A DNA stretch of 64,000 nt from Boswellia sacra. Taxonomy: Eukaryota > Streptophyta > Magnoliopsida > Sapindales > Burseraceae. Under the pieces are notes generated by a model. That model saw nothing but the letters and a program-made list of their open reading frames with translations, did not search any database and had not been told where the DNA came from. Positions 1 through 10,569 of this stretch are shown piece by piece. The stretch is taken from positions 248,001-312,000 of the forward strand of contig SNVD02008142.1 of the NCBI GenBank assembly GCA_013180625.2, given 5' to 3'. Within the stretch, counting starts at the first letter, position 1; each line of letters starts with the position of its first letter. A program made the translations under genes and the position numbers.

Positions 1-79
1 AATAAATTTTAAATAAATTTGATTTTATAATTTATATAGTAAATACATCTTTATTTATTTTAAAAATTTTAAAAATTAA

Positions 80-328
80 AGGGTATTGTTGGATATATAG
101 AATTTTATAGGGATAATTTTGATATTTTTTTATTATTACTATGCAATATAATGCTACTGTCATGCATTAGCTCTGCATAATTTAATACAACGCTGATACA
201 TCTAAGGGTTATACTTTGTATTAATTAATACTATACTAAATTAGCACCAAACAAATGTATTACACTATTTAATACAATGTAGTAAAATAGTGCTATTCCC
301 ATGTCATGCACCAAACATGTCTTTAGTT
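80..328. mobile_element. Possible Tourist-like MITE remnant
   Basis: The right end, read on the minus strand from about 328, has a GACATGTTTGGTGCATGAC-like terminus. This resembles the terminus of the element at 60482-61060 (GGGCGTGTTTGATGCGC). A weaker GGGTATTGTTGGAT motif near 80 could be the other end. The interior holds several TATTAAT/ATTAATA inverted words. No clean target duplication was found, so the call rests on terminal similarity only. The first 80 bases are plain AT-rich sequence. Confidence 0.3.
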
Positions 329-517
329 TCTTAATTAAACTTATCCTTTAGTACCATTTAGATAAAAAACCAAACAATCATTCCAAATAAATAAAAATTA
401 AATATGTAGGAATACATATTCAAGCTGCTTATTCAACATTATTCAATTATTTAATCAAATTTTCCATGATATTTTATTTACTTTCACTGTAAACTAACAA
501 CAAATTGTGATTCACGT

Positions 518-1500
518 TTGTGTGTTTTCCTTACTTTGGCTTGTAATCTGAAGTTCTTTGCTTTCCTTTTCCCTATGAACAGTAGCATAATGACTTCCAC
601 TCTTGAAAATGATGAGGAAAAGGCGGAGTGGACGCACCAAAGTGAGGCTATATTCATTCCAATTATGCATGATTATGTGAAAAAAAGGGACTTTAAAAAC
701 ATCCACTTTTAACAAGAAGACTTGGGGTGACATTGTCAAGGAATTGCATCAAGTAACAAGGACCCGTTGCACATTTTCCCAACTGAAGTCAAAAAACAAT
801 TGGCTCCACATAAAACATCGTGAGTTTGCCGATTTAAACTCTTAAAGTGGCATTGGATGGAATCTGGTTTCATGCACTGTTACAGCCCCTGAAGTTGTTT
901 GGAAGGATTACATCAAGTTACAAATAATACTTTCATTTGAATTACTGACAACTACATTAATATTATTAATCAATTTATGATATGCATTGACAATGAGTTC
1001 TTGGAGCTAAAAGCTATCGGAAAAGGGGCCTTGATCACTACAATGTTATCAGACATTTTCAGCACCTCCACTGCTACAGGCCACTTGCACTTTTCCTCCA
1101 CTCAACTTCCACCTGATTCAACGGAGGATATGAACCCCGCAACCAATGTCATGAAGCATGGAGTGGAGGAAACACCCGCTGCTGATGAGGACGTAAAGTT
1201 TTGAGATGATGAGGTCTACTTCAGTTGGACCTGGTACAGGCAAAAGGATTGGAAAGTGAATGTCATTTACTGACCCTCCTCCTCCAAAGAAAGGAAATGT
1301 ACAAGACCGTTTTTGGGAGGGTGTCACTGAATCATATGAACCTGAAAGAGTGGCAAAAAATTCTTGCAAGCACAAAGTTGTTCAACCTAGTAACGATGAA
1401 AAGTAGGACATTACCCAAAGTATGGAGGCAGCCCAACATTTGGAAGGTATGGACGATGACCTATTGTTTATGGTCGTCGTTCATTCAATGAAAAGTATCT
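518..1500 (+). pseudogene. Myb/SANT-like (PIF/Harbinger-associated) gene remnant
   Basis: The translation starting at the ATG at 590 gives an acidic leader and a KAEWTHQSEAIFIPIMHDYV-like segment. After a frameshift near 695 it continues with KKTWGDIVKELHQVTRT, then a QLKSKNNWLHIKHREF segment, a stop near 845, and GIGWNLVSCTVTAPEVVWKD. The order W...KxxW...QLKxKxxxLK...GxGW...VWxxYI is that of the Myb/SANT-like DNA-binding domain (Myb_DNA-bind_3), known from plant PIF/Harbinger ORF1 proteins and their domesticated relatives. From 977 to 1490 further in-frame pieces fit the low-complexity middle and helical C-terminus of the same family. At least one frameshift and several stops make it non-functional. 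It may have belonged to the same element as the transposase at 11.6 kb, but no shared termini were identified. Confidence 0.6.
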
Positions 1501-3332
1501 GAGTGGAGGAAGGTATTTCTTAGTCTTAGTCATAATAAGAAGATTGGGTTTCTTTTATGTTCTTAGGATGTGATTGTGTGACTTCGAGTGATTCCATTGT
1601 ACTTGCCTTTGTTTCCTTCCATTCGTGGTCTACTGAACTTATGTGGCTTTGTGCGCTTTTAAGAACTTTGCTAGTTTATTTGGTTCTTACAAAACTCTAA
1701 GATGGATTTGGACTTTGTTATAATATTAACTTTGTGAGCTTTTAATGTCTTTGGATTTTGAGTCTGTTTAGTCAATGTAATGTAATTTATATAAATATTC
1801 TTCTATTGGTTTTCCAACAATGTCACTAGGTCATACTTGGGAAAGTGACTTCATTCATGCATTGAGAACTAATAGAGCTGAATCATGCTTGAGCATGGAA
1901 AGCTTGAAACCCGCTGGGTGGTTGAACCTGGCCCTTGGCATGCACAGAGGGAGCTTTCTTCTACACTAATTGTGAATGTGCAAACTTTTTCATTGTTTAA
2001 AAACCAGAAAAAAAAGTATTTACTTGGTATCCTTTTTTGCATTAATGTATCTTTTAGTGACATATAAACCAATAATTAGTCAATTTATAAACCTAATCAA
2101 CATGTAATAAATGTGTGTAACGTTCTTTTATGTTATTAATACTCTATACTTGGACTTCAGCACAATGTTGGATGCTTCTATGCATGGCGCTCTTTTTCCT
2201 TCACTACTTCTTTTCCAATCAACTTCCTTGCAATTTCCTATAGTTTCCATCCACTCACCTTATCCAAACATGATAGGCTCAATAAACATATTAGAAAGTT
2301 GGAAAAGCACTTAAAGCAATGAGTAACAAACTTTACCTAGACCAACGAGGCAACTGCCAACTGGCTTGTATACAAAAATTCAAGTAAACATAATAACAAA
2401 CACCTCTGGCTAACTGGCTTTGCCTTGATTTATGGCTATGTATTATATTATATTAAGCTGAATAGAATAAAATTGGGATCACAACCTAGGTCCACAATAT
2501 AACAAAAAACGAAGCATTAAATTATGCTTTTTAGAGCTCAATGAGTTAGAAACATGAAATTGTTAATGCTAAATGAGTAAGATATCATATACGATGAGGC
2601 TAAATATCTTGCCACACTGAATTACACTTTACAATTCTAATGGGTACACATAATAAGAGTCTAGTCATGTTATTCTTACCATTATCTAAAGATTTCAAAT
2701 TGACATTAAAGTATAGTAAAATTACTTAACATTATAGTTGATAATTCTTATCAATATGAAACCTTTCTCAGGATTATAGTAATACAGATAATAGAATAAA
2801 ATTTCACCGAAAGAAATTAAAAGAAAATACTGCAGAGTAGAATGAAATCTGTTTGAAGAATATGAGCCAATCATGAAAGTTCTCTTGTTATAATGATGTC
2901 AACTTGTTCAAAGTTGATCAAAACACAAACACATTGACACTAAAATACATGAAAGTCTCCACGTGCCTCCACCCCTTCTCTCTCTCGCTCTCAGCTTCCT
3001 TAAACTTCTATAGCTTTATGCTATGTACACCTATTTATGTTCTTACTCTTCGATCAAGTAATTAATAAACATAAAATATGATACAAAATGCATAGGATCC
3101 TTGTCCTTGTAGTATATATACTTAGTAAATAGCCTCAACGAAATTTAAAATAAAATAACAATGATTAAAATCTCTCTGTTCATAACATGAGCATCACAAT
3201 AAATTATTTTAGGTATCTATCCATTTCGGATGCCTTTGGGGTTATGTAAATGGGATGCAGTCCTATACGTTTATGTAACCATGATGCAACATGATTCATT
3301 CTATAATGTCCAGTGGTATCACGTAGGTATTG
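1501..3332. other. AT-rich non-coding sequence
   Basis: No gene could be supported here. Short frames are broken by stops on both strands, and I saw no target duplications or terminal repeats. A CT-rich patch lies at 2970-2995. The last bases (3333-3337, TCAGG) are the target duplication of the copia element that follows. Confidence 0.6.
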
Positions 3333-3337
3333 TCAGG

Positions 3338-3682
3338 ACTTAGATTTTAGGGATGAATAGTAAACTCAGCTCAATCCAGCAGCTGAGAAGATTTCTATAT
3401 TTATATAGGAAAAATGAAATTACAGCTCACCCATAATAGGTGTCAACCATCAGGAGTCCCACACCACTAGCCAATCAAAAAGCATTACATGGCAGTCACT
3501 AGAAGGTGGTAGAAGTGTATAGGGACAGACCTAATTAATTAATTAAGTTTAAGAGATAATTAACTAACTTAACAGTCTATTAACAGAGTTAACTATCTCT
3601 GTACAATTAAATACAGGAAAGAGATAAAAACATAGAGAACTAAATGAACTAACAGTGGGCAAATCAATGAGCTGTCTTGACA
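3338..3682 (-). repeat. 3' LTR of the copia element
   Basis: A direct repeat of 8253-8598. On the minus strand it begins TGTCAAGACAGCTC and ends CTAAGT, so it starts with TG but does not end in CA. The purine tract GAAGGGGAA lies immediately upstream on the minus strand (3683-3691). It differs from the other LTR by scattered substitutions and small indels, for example near 3530 and 3625. Confidence 0.93.
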
Positions 3683-4243
3683 TTCCCCTTCAAACTGGAC
3701 GACATGTCAATGACTCCAAGTTTGGATCGAAAGAGCTGGAACTGAGGAGCTGCAAGAGGCTTTGTAAGACAGTCAGCAATCTGATCACATGAATGTACAT
3801 ATCTAATTTCAAGAAGTTTTTGCAAGACTCTATCCCGAATGAAATGAATGTCAATTTCAATGTGCTTGGTTCGGGCATGGTGTATTGGATTGGAGGCCAA
3901 TGCGATTGCACCAGTGTTATCACACCAGGCTATAGGACACTGAGGTGGTTGATAGTGTAGTTCAGACAAAAGGGATTGAATCCAAGCTATCTCACTAGCA
4001 AGCAGAGCCACTGCCCGATACTCAGATTTTGTGCTGGATCGAGAGACAACTTGTTGTTTTTTGGATTGCCAAGAGACCAGTGAGTCACCTAAGAAGGCAC
4101 GGTAGCCTCCAATGGATCTTCTATCCTCTAAACTACAGGCCCAATTTGCATCAGAGAAGCCAGTGATGTTCAATTGCTCACAAGGCTTGCTATGGAGACA
4201 AAAAAAACTTTGTGTCCTTAAGATATCTGAGTACCCTTTTTAC
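3664..4243 (-). pseudogene. copia RNase H domain
   Basis: The minus-strand frame from 4173 to 3664 carries FSDANWACSLEDRRSIGGY, TKSEYRAVA, WCDNTGAIALASNPIHHART, KHIEIDIHFIRD and IADCLTKPL. These are the standard copia RNase H blocks with the acidic catalytic residues in place (SDANW, KSEYRA, CDNTGA). The piece just upstream (4174-4243) connects it to the RT but in a shifted frame. It is the best preserved part of the polyprotein, about 169 residues ending next to the 3' LTR. It could not be made as a continuous product because of breaks upstream. Confidence 0.9.
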
Positions 4244-5200
4244 TTATTTCCAGTGAATTTCTTTTTGAGCTTGGAGAGACTGGCTTAATTTATTCACAAT
4301 GAAGGAGATGTCAGGCCTTGTGTATGTAAGATATTGAAGAGCCCCTACTACACTTCTGTATAGAGTTTGGTCACAAAATGATTCAGAATTCTCTGCATTT
4401 TTATTCTTGCTTGCAGCAGCAGGAGTAGTGCAGGTTTTTAAGTGCTCTAGATTTAATTTTCTAAGCAAATCTGAAACATACTTGACCTGATTTAGGTACA
4501 TACCTTTAGAATCCCTTCTTACTTCGATCCCAAGGAAATAGTGAAGTCCTCCAAGATCCTTAAGAGCAAACAGATTGTTTAGTTTTGCTATTAGACCTTG
4601 AATGATAACATTATCATTACCTGTGATGAGTATATCATCCACATATACTAAAATAAAAATCAAAATGTTATTAGTCTTGAATATAAATAATGAGGGATCT
4701 GATTTTGAATTGACGAAGTTCCAATCCAGTAGAGTGTTCTTCAGTTTGTCAAACCAGGCTCTAAAAGCCTATTTGAGGCCATACAATGCCTTATTGAATT
4801 TACAGACATAAGAAGGCTTAGATGAATCAACATATCCTTCAGGCTGTGTCATGTAAATCGAATTCCTCCAACTTGCCATTTAGGAAGGCATTATTTATGT
4901 CTAGTTGTCTCACTTCCCAATTTCTTGTAACTGCCAGAGTCAAAATCACTCTAATTGTTCCAGGTTTAATTACAGGACTATAGGTTTCTGAATAATCTAT
5001 GCTTGGTGTTTGATGAAAGCCTTTGACTACTAGCCTGGCTTTGTGTCTGTGTATGCTGCCATCACTATTCAGTTTAAGCTTGAACACCCACTTGTTGCCT
5101 ACCAAATTAAAATCAGATGAAAAAGGACTAAAGTCCAAGTCTTATTTCCGATCAAAGCCTCAAACTCTGTATCCATGGCCTTTCTCCAGGACTCTGACTT
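4244..5200 (-). pseudogene. copia reverse transcriptase, frameshifted
   Basis: The minus strand shows the RT entry block (NKWVFKLKLNSDGSIHRHKA, then VKGFHQTPSIDYSETYSPV) and [16 protein letters not shown] between 5138 and 4839. After a frameshift and stops near 4840-4664, the active-site block LVYVDDILITGN follows at about 4650-4615, with LKDLGGLHYFLGIEV and YLTYTRPDISFIVNKLSQ after it. The YVDD motif is intact. The frameshift near 4840 and the stops to 4664 remove part of the palm, so no functional enzyme can come from this copy. The N-terminal block TWRKAM-like WRKAMDTEFEAL precedes it at about 5190, shared with the linker frame. Confidence 0.88.
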
Positions 5201-5656
5201 CATTGCTTTAGAAACTAACACAGGTTCAACTTTATCATCATCAGTTTTTTGTTGCTGGTTAATGGTGTAAACTTTTGGTTTAAAGATAACAATCTTTGAC
5301 CTTGTAACCGTTGGGTGAAAAGGAACAAGTGGAGTAACTGGTTGGTGATCTGTAGGTATACTTTGATTTTCACTCACAATTGGTTCACTAGGCTGAGGAG
5401 TTGGTTGTGAATTTGTAGAGCTGACTGGGGTAGGGTGTTGGGAATGAGAGGAGATTGAGTCATCTTGGAGGAGGTTTTGGTTAGGCTCAGCTGCAGTAGG
5501 TGAGTTCTGAAGGACTCTCCTATCTTGGAAGTCACTGGTTTCAAGTTCTTTGGAACTTTGATTTTGATTTGACCATCCACTTATAGTAGGAATAAGACTA
5601 AAAGATGAATCAATTATGGTAGGTTGTGAAGGGAAATTATTATTGACATTTATCAA
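5201..5656 (-). pseudogene. copia integrase-RT linker region
   Basis: A low-complexity, Ser/Pro/Gln-rich stretch follows the integrase C-terminus, with words such as SSHSQHPTPVSSTNSQPTPQ and PLVPFHPTVTRSK, leading into the conserved WRKAMDTEFEAL start of the RT region. This variable linker is typical of copia polyproteins and has no catalytic role. It lies in a continuous frame (5656-5099) that is shifted relative to the main RT frame. Confidence 0.75.
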
Positions 5657-7103
5657 TCATTGTTTAAATGGAAATTCTGATTCATTGAAAACTACATGCC
5701 TAGAGAGGTAAGGACTCATACAGTTGTATCCGTTATGGAAATCACTATAACCTAAGAAGATACATTTGGTAGTATGAAACTGGAATTTGTGATTTTGGTA
5801 GGGTCTAAGGCAAGGGAAACAAGAGCAGCCAAATGTTTTTAATGAATTATAATCAGGAATTTGGCTATAGAGTTTTTCCCAAGGAGAAATGCCATTAAGA
5901 ACTGGTGTTGGAAGTTTGTTAATAAGCCATACAGCTGTGTGAAAGGCTTCCCACCAGTAATTTAATGGCATATTGGCTTGAGCTAGCATAGTCAACCCCA
6001 TTTCCATAATATTCATGTCTATGTTTTCTTTCAGCTTTCCCTTGTTGCTTATGAGTGTAGGGACAAGCTATTCTAGACTCAATTCCATTTTGATTGAGAA
6101 ATTCAGTAAACACTCTGTATTCCCCTCCCCAATCTGATTGAATGCCTTTAATTGGCCTTTCAAATTTGTTCTCAACCAAAGTCTTGAATTGTTTGAAAGT
6201 TGTCAAGGCTTCTGATTTGTTTTTGAGATGATAAATCCAGGTATATCTACTATAATCATCAATGAAGTGGATGTAATATTTGTAGCCTGAACTGGAGGAA
6301 ATGAGGGCTGGACCCCATAGGTCTGTATGAATCAATTCCAGAACATGTTTTGTTTTGCTATTTGAGTTTTTGAAGGGTAGTGCATGAGATTTCCCCATTT
6401 GACAAGCATCACAAAAATTGAAATTCTCATTGACATCAACAGATTCGTTAAAGGTTTTCAAGATTTGACTCAAGACCTTCATAGAAGGGTGACCAAGTTT
6501 TCTATGCCAAATGGTAAGTTTGTCCATATCTGACATGGTTGACACAGCAAAGCTACTAGGATTATAACTCCTAGAATTATCAAATTTACTAGAATTCTTA
6601 GGTAATAATCTAGACTTTGAAGCACAGGAGATTGCAGTTATTAGACTGGATGCACCTTTATTTCTTCTAGAGACATTGGAAAGGAAATTTGCTGAAACTT
6701 TGTGACTTGGACAGAATTTGCAGAGCCCTTCTTTAACTCTCCCCTGCAGCAGAACTTGGTGGGTTTGTTTGTCCTTCACAAGGAAAAGATCAAAATGAAA
6801 TTCAATATAAATTCTATTATTCTTGGTCAGCTTAGACACACTTAACAAATTTTTGGTTATTTTAGGCACACAAAGAATGTTTTTCAAATTTAATAAGGCA
6901 TTTTTGACAGGAATTTTAGAATGGCCACTATAAGAGATGCATAGTTTATTACCATCACCTATAGATAGAGTTTTGTTACCATTGTATTCAGTCTTGGTAT
7001 TGAGGAGACTTGGGTCAGCTGTCACATGTTTGGTGGCACCACTATCAACATACCAAGAGTCATCACCAACAACTTCTGGAGTAGCACAAAAAACTTGTTG
7101 TGG
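5657..7103 (-). pseudogene. copia protease and integrase, frameshifted
   Basis: Directly after the stop that ends gag (7104-7106) the minus strand carries SWYVDSGATKHVT (7025-7070), the aspartic protease active site. The GAG-pre-integrase zinc region follows (WHRKLGHPSMKVLSQ, then CDACQMGKSH). The integrase core follows with HTDLWGPA, FIDDYSRYTWIYHLK, QSDWGGEYR and QQGKAERKHRH, supplying the D, D and E positions of the catalytic triad. The usual GRAERKHRH and DNGGEY words are slightly altered. A frameshift near 6020 separates the core from its C-terminal part (LAQANMPLNYWWEAFHTAV, TFGCSCFPCLRPY, KCIFLGYSDFHNGYNC). This copy is not functional. Confidence 0.9.
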
Positions 7104-8154
7104 TTAATTCTGTCTTGGGAAGCCTTGCCTACCATTATTGTTGTTTCTATTTCTATTTGTTGACCCCATATAACTCAAATCAGTCTTATAAATACATATG
7201 GAAGCAGGGTGTCCAATCTTCTCACAGATTTGACAGATTGGCCTAGAGTTGTAAAACCTACCTCCACCTCTTCCTCTTGGATTGCTATTGCTCGACCCCC
7301 TTTCAAATCCCTGGTTGGAATTTCTATTACTGTTTCCATGCTTGGAGAAATCTCTATTATTGCTTCCTTGCTTTCCAAGAGTGATATTTGCTGAGGCATG
7401 ATTCAAATTGAGACTTGCAAAACTATTAAGTCTCTCCAGCCTATTCTCAAACTTTAGAAGAGTAGCTTGGAGTTCCTGCCATGAGATTCCTTCCTTGGCT
7501 TGAATTTGTACTAAAATGGGAGTGTATTCAGCATCCAAACCGAGTGTGATAAAAGAAATCAGATCATTCATATCCACTGGGCTCCCAGCTACAGCAAGAT
7601 TGTCAGCGATCTTCTTCATGGTAGAACGATATTCCCCCATTTTCATTGAGCCTTTCTGGTGGTTTGAAGATCAAACCTAACCAACTTCTTATGATTTATG
7701 GAAAGCTATTGAAGAGTATTGTGGCATTAAAAATAAATCTAAGATATCAAACCTCAGGTTTGATATCATTAAGGTTTGATATCTTAGATTTATTTTTAAT
7801 GCCACAATACTCTTCAATAGCTTTCCATAAATCATGAGAAGTTGGTTAGCCAATTACCTGAGCTGCCACTTCACTCGTGACAAAACCAAGAATCCAACCC
7901 ATCAGTAGGTTATCTAACATAATCCAGTCATCATAATCCGGGTTGAATTTGAGTTGAGAGCTACTTCCATCGTCTTCAGTTGTTGCTGGAATGAACTCAA
8001 GTGGGCATTTCTTGGTTCCAAGAACAAAACCCTCTAGTTTGTAACCTTTGAGAACCGGAAGTACCATTGCTTTCCATATTCTGAGATTGTCCTCATCAAG
8101 CTTGATGGGAAAAGTCTGGTTCAGAGTGTTTTTGAAAGGTGAGTTCCCAATCAA
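7104..8154 (-). pseudogene. copia gag, split by an inverted duplication
   Basis: The N-terminal part (8154-7846, 102 codons) shows the copia gag start: LDEDNLRIWKAMVLPVLKGY and a WIMLDNLLMGWILGFVTSEV helix. It is then interrupted by a foldback (7677-7849) and resumes as KMGEYRSTMKKIADNLAVAG to a CCHC zinc knuckle, CQICEKIGHPASIC, at about 7205-7245, preceded by an RGRGGGRF basic patch. An in-frame TAA (7104-7106) separates it from the protease. In a normal copia gag the segment LWKAIEEYCGIKNKSKISNL would join the two parts; here it is present in both orientations. The start at 8154 was chosen because it is the first ATG downstream of the PBS followed by family-like residues. Confidence 0.88.
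7677..7849. repeat. 78-bp near-perfect inverted duplication (foldback)
   Basis: The left arm 7677-7754 and right arm 7772-7849 are reverse complements with a single mismatch seen (near 7691). They are separated by a 17-base spacer that itself repeats AGGTTTGATATC. One arm, read on the minus strand, encodes the expected gag segment, so the other arm is an inverted copy. A transcript would form a 78-bp stem. Confidence 0.93.
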
Positions 8155-8240
8155 AGAGTTGATCTAGAAGATGAGCCTAAATCTTTACTGGAGGGGCTGC
8201 CATGACTAGATCGAGAGGACATGGCGTTAGCCTTAAGGTG

Positions 8241-8252
8241 GCTCTGATACCA
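8241..8252 (-). other. Primer binding site (initiator tRNA-Met)
   Basis: On the minus strand the sequence is TGGTATCAGAGC, the standard plant copia PBS complementary to the 3' end of initiator tRNA-Met. It directly abuts the 5' LTR end, with no spacer. Confidence 0.95.
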
Positions 8253-8598
8253 ACTTAGATTTTAGGGATGAATAGTGAACTCAGCTCAATCCAGCAGCTG
8301 AGAAGATTTCTATATTTATATAGGAAAAATGAAATTACAGCTCACCCATAATAGGTGTCAACCATCAGGAGTCCCACACCACTAGTCAATCAAAAAGCAT
8401 TACATGGCAGTCACTAAAAGGTGGTAGAAGTGTATAGGGACAAACCTGATTAATTAAGTTTAATAGATAATTAACTAACTTAACAGTTTATTAACATACT
8501 TAACTATCTCTGTACAATTAAATACGGGAAAGATATAAAACACAAACACAGAGAACTAAATGAACTAATAATGGGCAAATCAATGAGCTGTCTGGACA
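8253..8598 (-). repeat. 5' LTR of the copia element
   Basis: A direct repeat of 3338-3682. On the minus strand it starts TGTCCAGACAGCTC and ends CTAAGT next to the PBS. Followed on the plus strand by the TCAGG target duplication (8599-8603). Confidence 0.93.
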
Positions 8599-8603
8599 TC
8601 AGG

Positions 8604-9204
8604 AATAGCATGCTGGTGAAAGAAACGATTCCAGAGTTGTTTAACTGCAAGCATCACTTGTGCATTGCAAAGAGGCTGTGGTTGGTCACGTCCATGACCA
8701 GCTTCTAGTTTATTGTTCAATGAACATTGTCCAAAATAAAGGTCAAACAAAGGGTTGAAAAAACTCTCTAATAATATTTAAGTATTCACCACATGACAAT
8801 GCATCTGAATATGACAAGAGGAGAGATTTGATCTGAAGGACTACATCCAAATCATGTCAACAAACGGGAACCTTTTCTGGCTGCCCAAGTCATCATCACA
8901 CAACTTTAGCAATTTCAATTTACGACAAGTTATCATTGTGTTTAAGCTTGTGAACTTATGAAACTCTCTCCCTTTGCTTGTAATGGACACAACAGACGAG
9001 CTTGCTGGACCTACATTCTGGATGAATAATCTCATTTACAATGCCAATCTCATCTTCCATTTCGTGTGCTGAAGAGCTTCCCTCACCAAGACTTGCACTA
9101 CAAAGAAGGCCATGACTGTATCGGCAACAAAAGATTGGTGCGACTATATTTTCAGCTGTGCCTTTATCATATAACACATGTTTTAAATTAATTTTAGCTT
9201 TCAA
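8604..9204 (-). other. Unidentified minus-strand open frames, possible gene fragment
   Basis: Three short minus-strand frames lie here. 9204-8956 encodes 82 residues with a Cys-rich middle (IFCCRYSHGLLCSASLGEG). 9035-8841 encodes 64 residues in another frame. From about 8775 to the copia target site lies a third open stretch with FNPLFDLYFGQC and AQVMLAVKQLWNRF. This last frame stays open across the empty-site junction into 3332-3285 on the other side of the copia element. An AG acceptor-like site precedes it near 8775. I do not recognise any of these proteins, and no complete exon model can be built. Confidence 0.3.
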
Positions 9205-9514
9205 AAATCACAATCAAAGAAGACTAGTAGGGAGATGCACGGCATATTAATTAATAAATTTGTTGAATATAATTACTTCTTTTGATTGGACTCTTTCGAA
9301 ATTCAAAGCCACACCAGCCAGGAAGCTGTAACATGGAACTATCATCAACCTCGGCCTAGTCATTGTTACTTGTGGATACTTTTAAAAATTCTATTTAAAA
9401 AAAAAAATCTTTCTTTGCTAATTAATCTTCAGTATATTGGTATATTTTTTATTAATTTTATCTAATAGTAATTTATTCGAACTATAAACTGAATTGTGCT
9501 TATTAGTTAGCCAG
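9205..9514. other. AT-rich spacer, nothing recognised
   Basis: No coding frame, repeat or RNA gene is supported between the fragments at 8.6-9.2 kb and the target duplication of the MITE at 9515. Confidence 0.5.
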
Positions 9515-9523
9515 TTTGGAGTA

Positions 9524-10265
9524 GAGTTGTTCTATTCAACCCCCAATTTTAATCTCATTAGCCCCCATTCCTCATTTAGCAAGGACAAAACGGTAATCCT
9601 AAAACAAAATTTTTAATTATTTTCTTAAAGAGGACAAATATTATAAACATAAATAAATAAAAAAAGGATATTTAATCCAATATGGCAATTAAATGTTTCT
9701 GTTATTGCATTAAAAACTAATTATTCCAAAAGCTCTTTAAGACTATTATCATCATCCTTTTCTAAAATGGAGAAGACAACCTTGCATGTATTTTCATTAA
9801 ATATGAAAACTAACTCAGGATCACAATCCGCCAAATATTATACAAGTTTTTCAAAATCTACTAAACCCCTTACTTTTATTTATTCAATAATCATGTCTAT
9901 TAAGTAGTTCTTAACGTTCTTGCAAGTTCCATAGGAAATAACATCTCCTTTTTTTTTTTTAATTAGATGTGTTAACATGAAGTAGTGTCAAAGGGGATGG
10001 AAGGTATCTTATAATTTTTTTTTTTTGCGCTAAATCAATTGGCATCACTGCGTTTCTAACATTCATAGATTTTAGGGTTGAGGCGAGAGATTTTAGGGAT
10101 ATTTCAGGATAAGTTAAATTAAATTGGAAATAAAAGTTTGAATAAATTAAATCCCTTTAATTGCTAATTACTTTACTTAGTTATTATGTTTATAACAATT
10201 TTATCCTCATTTAAATCTAAAATGGGGTCTAATGAGATAAAAATAGGGGTTGAGTAGAACTACTC
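9524..10265. mobile_element. Mutator-like MITE, 742 bp, 9-bp target duplication
   Basis: The terminal inverted repeats are GAGTTGTTCTATTCAACCCC at the left and, read inward from the right, GAGTAGTTCTACTCAACCCC. The similarity continues through TCTCATTAG and CCCCAT for at least 50 bp. Flanks are TTTGGAGTA (9515-9523) and TTTGGAGTT (10266-10274), a 9-bp duplication with one mismatch. Nine-base duplications and long inverted repeats are typical of Mutator-like elements. The interior is AT-rich with no open frame, so it would have depended on a transposase supplied elsewhere. Confidence 0.85.
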
Positions 10266-10274
10266 TTTGGAGTT

Positions 10275-10522
10275 AGCACTTTAAAAGTTAGAGGCCTTAA
10301 AACACGTCTGGTCTTCATGAGAATATGGAAAATGAAAATATTTAAATTTGAAACAATTAAATATTTTTTACTAATAAGTTGTGTAACATAAAAATAATTT
10401 TATAAAACTTGAAATATGATATAGTAATAATTATTAATAAATAAATAAATAATAGCTAACTAGATTTTATAAAAGAGTACAAATATACGTATACATAAAA
10501 TTATTTATTTATTTTATATATT

Positions 10523-10569
<47 letters not shown>

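Larger units (their letters stand above)
3338..8598 (-). mobile_element. Ty1/copia retrotransposon, complete but inactivated
   Basis: The 5261-bp element is flanked by a perfect 5-bp target duplication, TCAGG (3333-3337 and 8599-8603). It has two LTRs of about 345 bp, a primer binding site complementary to initiator tRNA-Met (TGGTATCAGAGC on the minus strand, 8241-8252) and a purine tract GAAGGGGAA beside the left LTR (3683-3691). The order gag, protease, integrase, RT, RNase H on the minus strand is that of Ty1/copia. The short LTRs suggest an Ale/Retrofit-type lineage, which is an inference. The frame is broken by an inverted duplication in gag, an in-frame stop between gag and protease, and frameshifts in integrase and RT. 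The LTRs differ at roughly 15-20 positions, so the insertion is not very recent. Confidence 0.95.
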
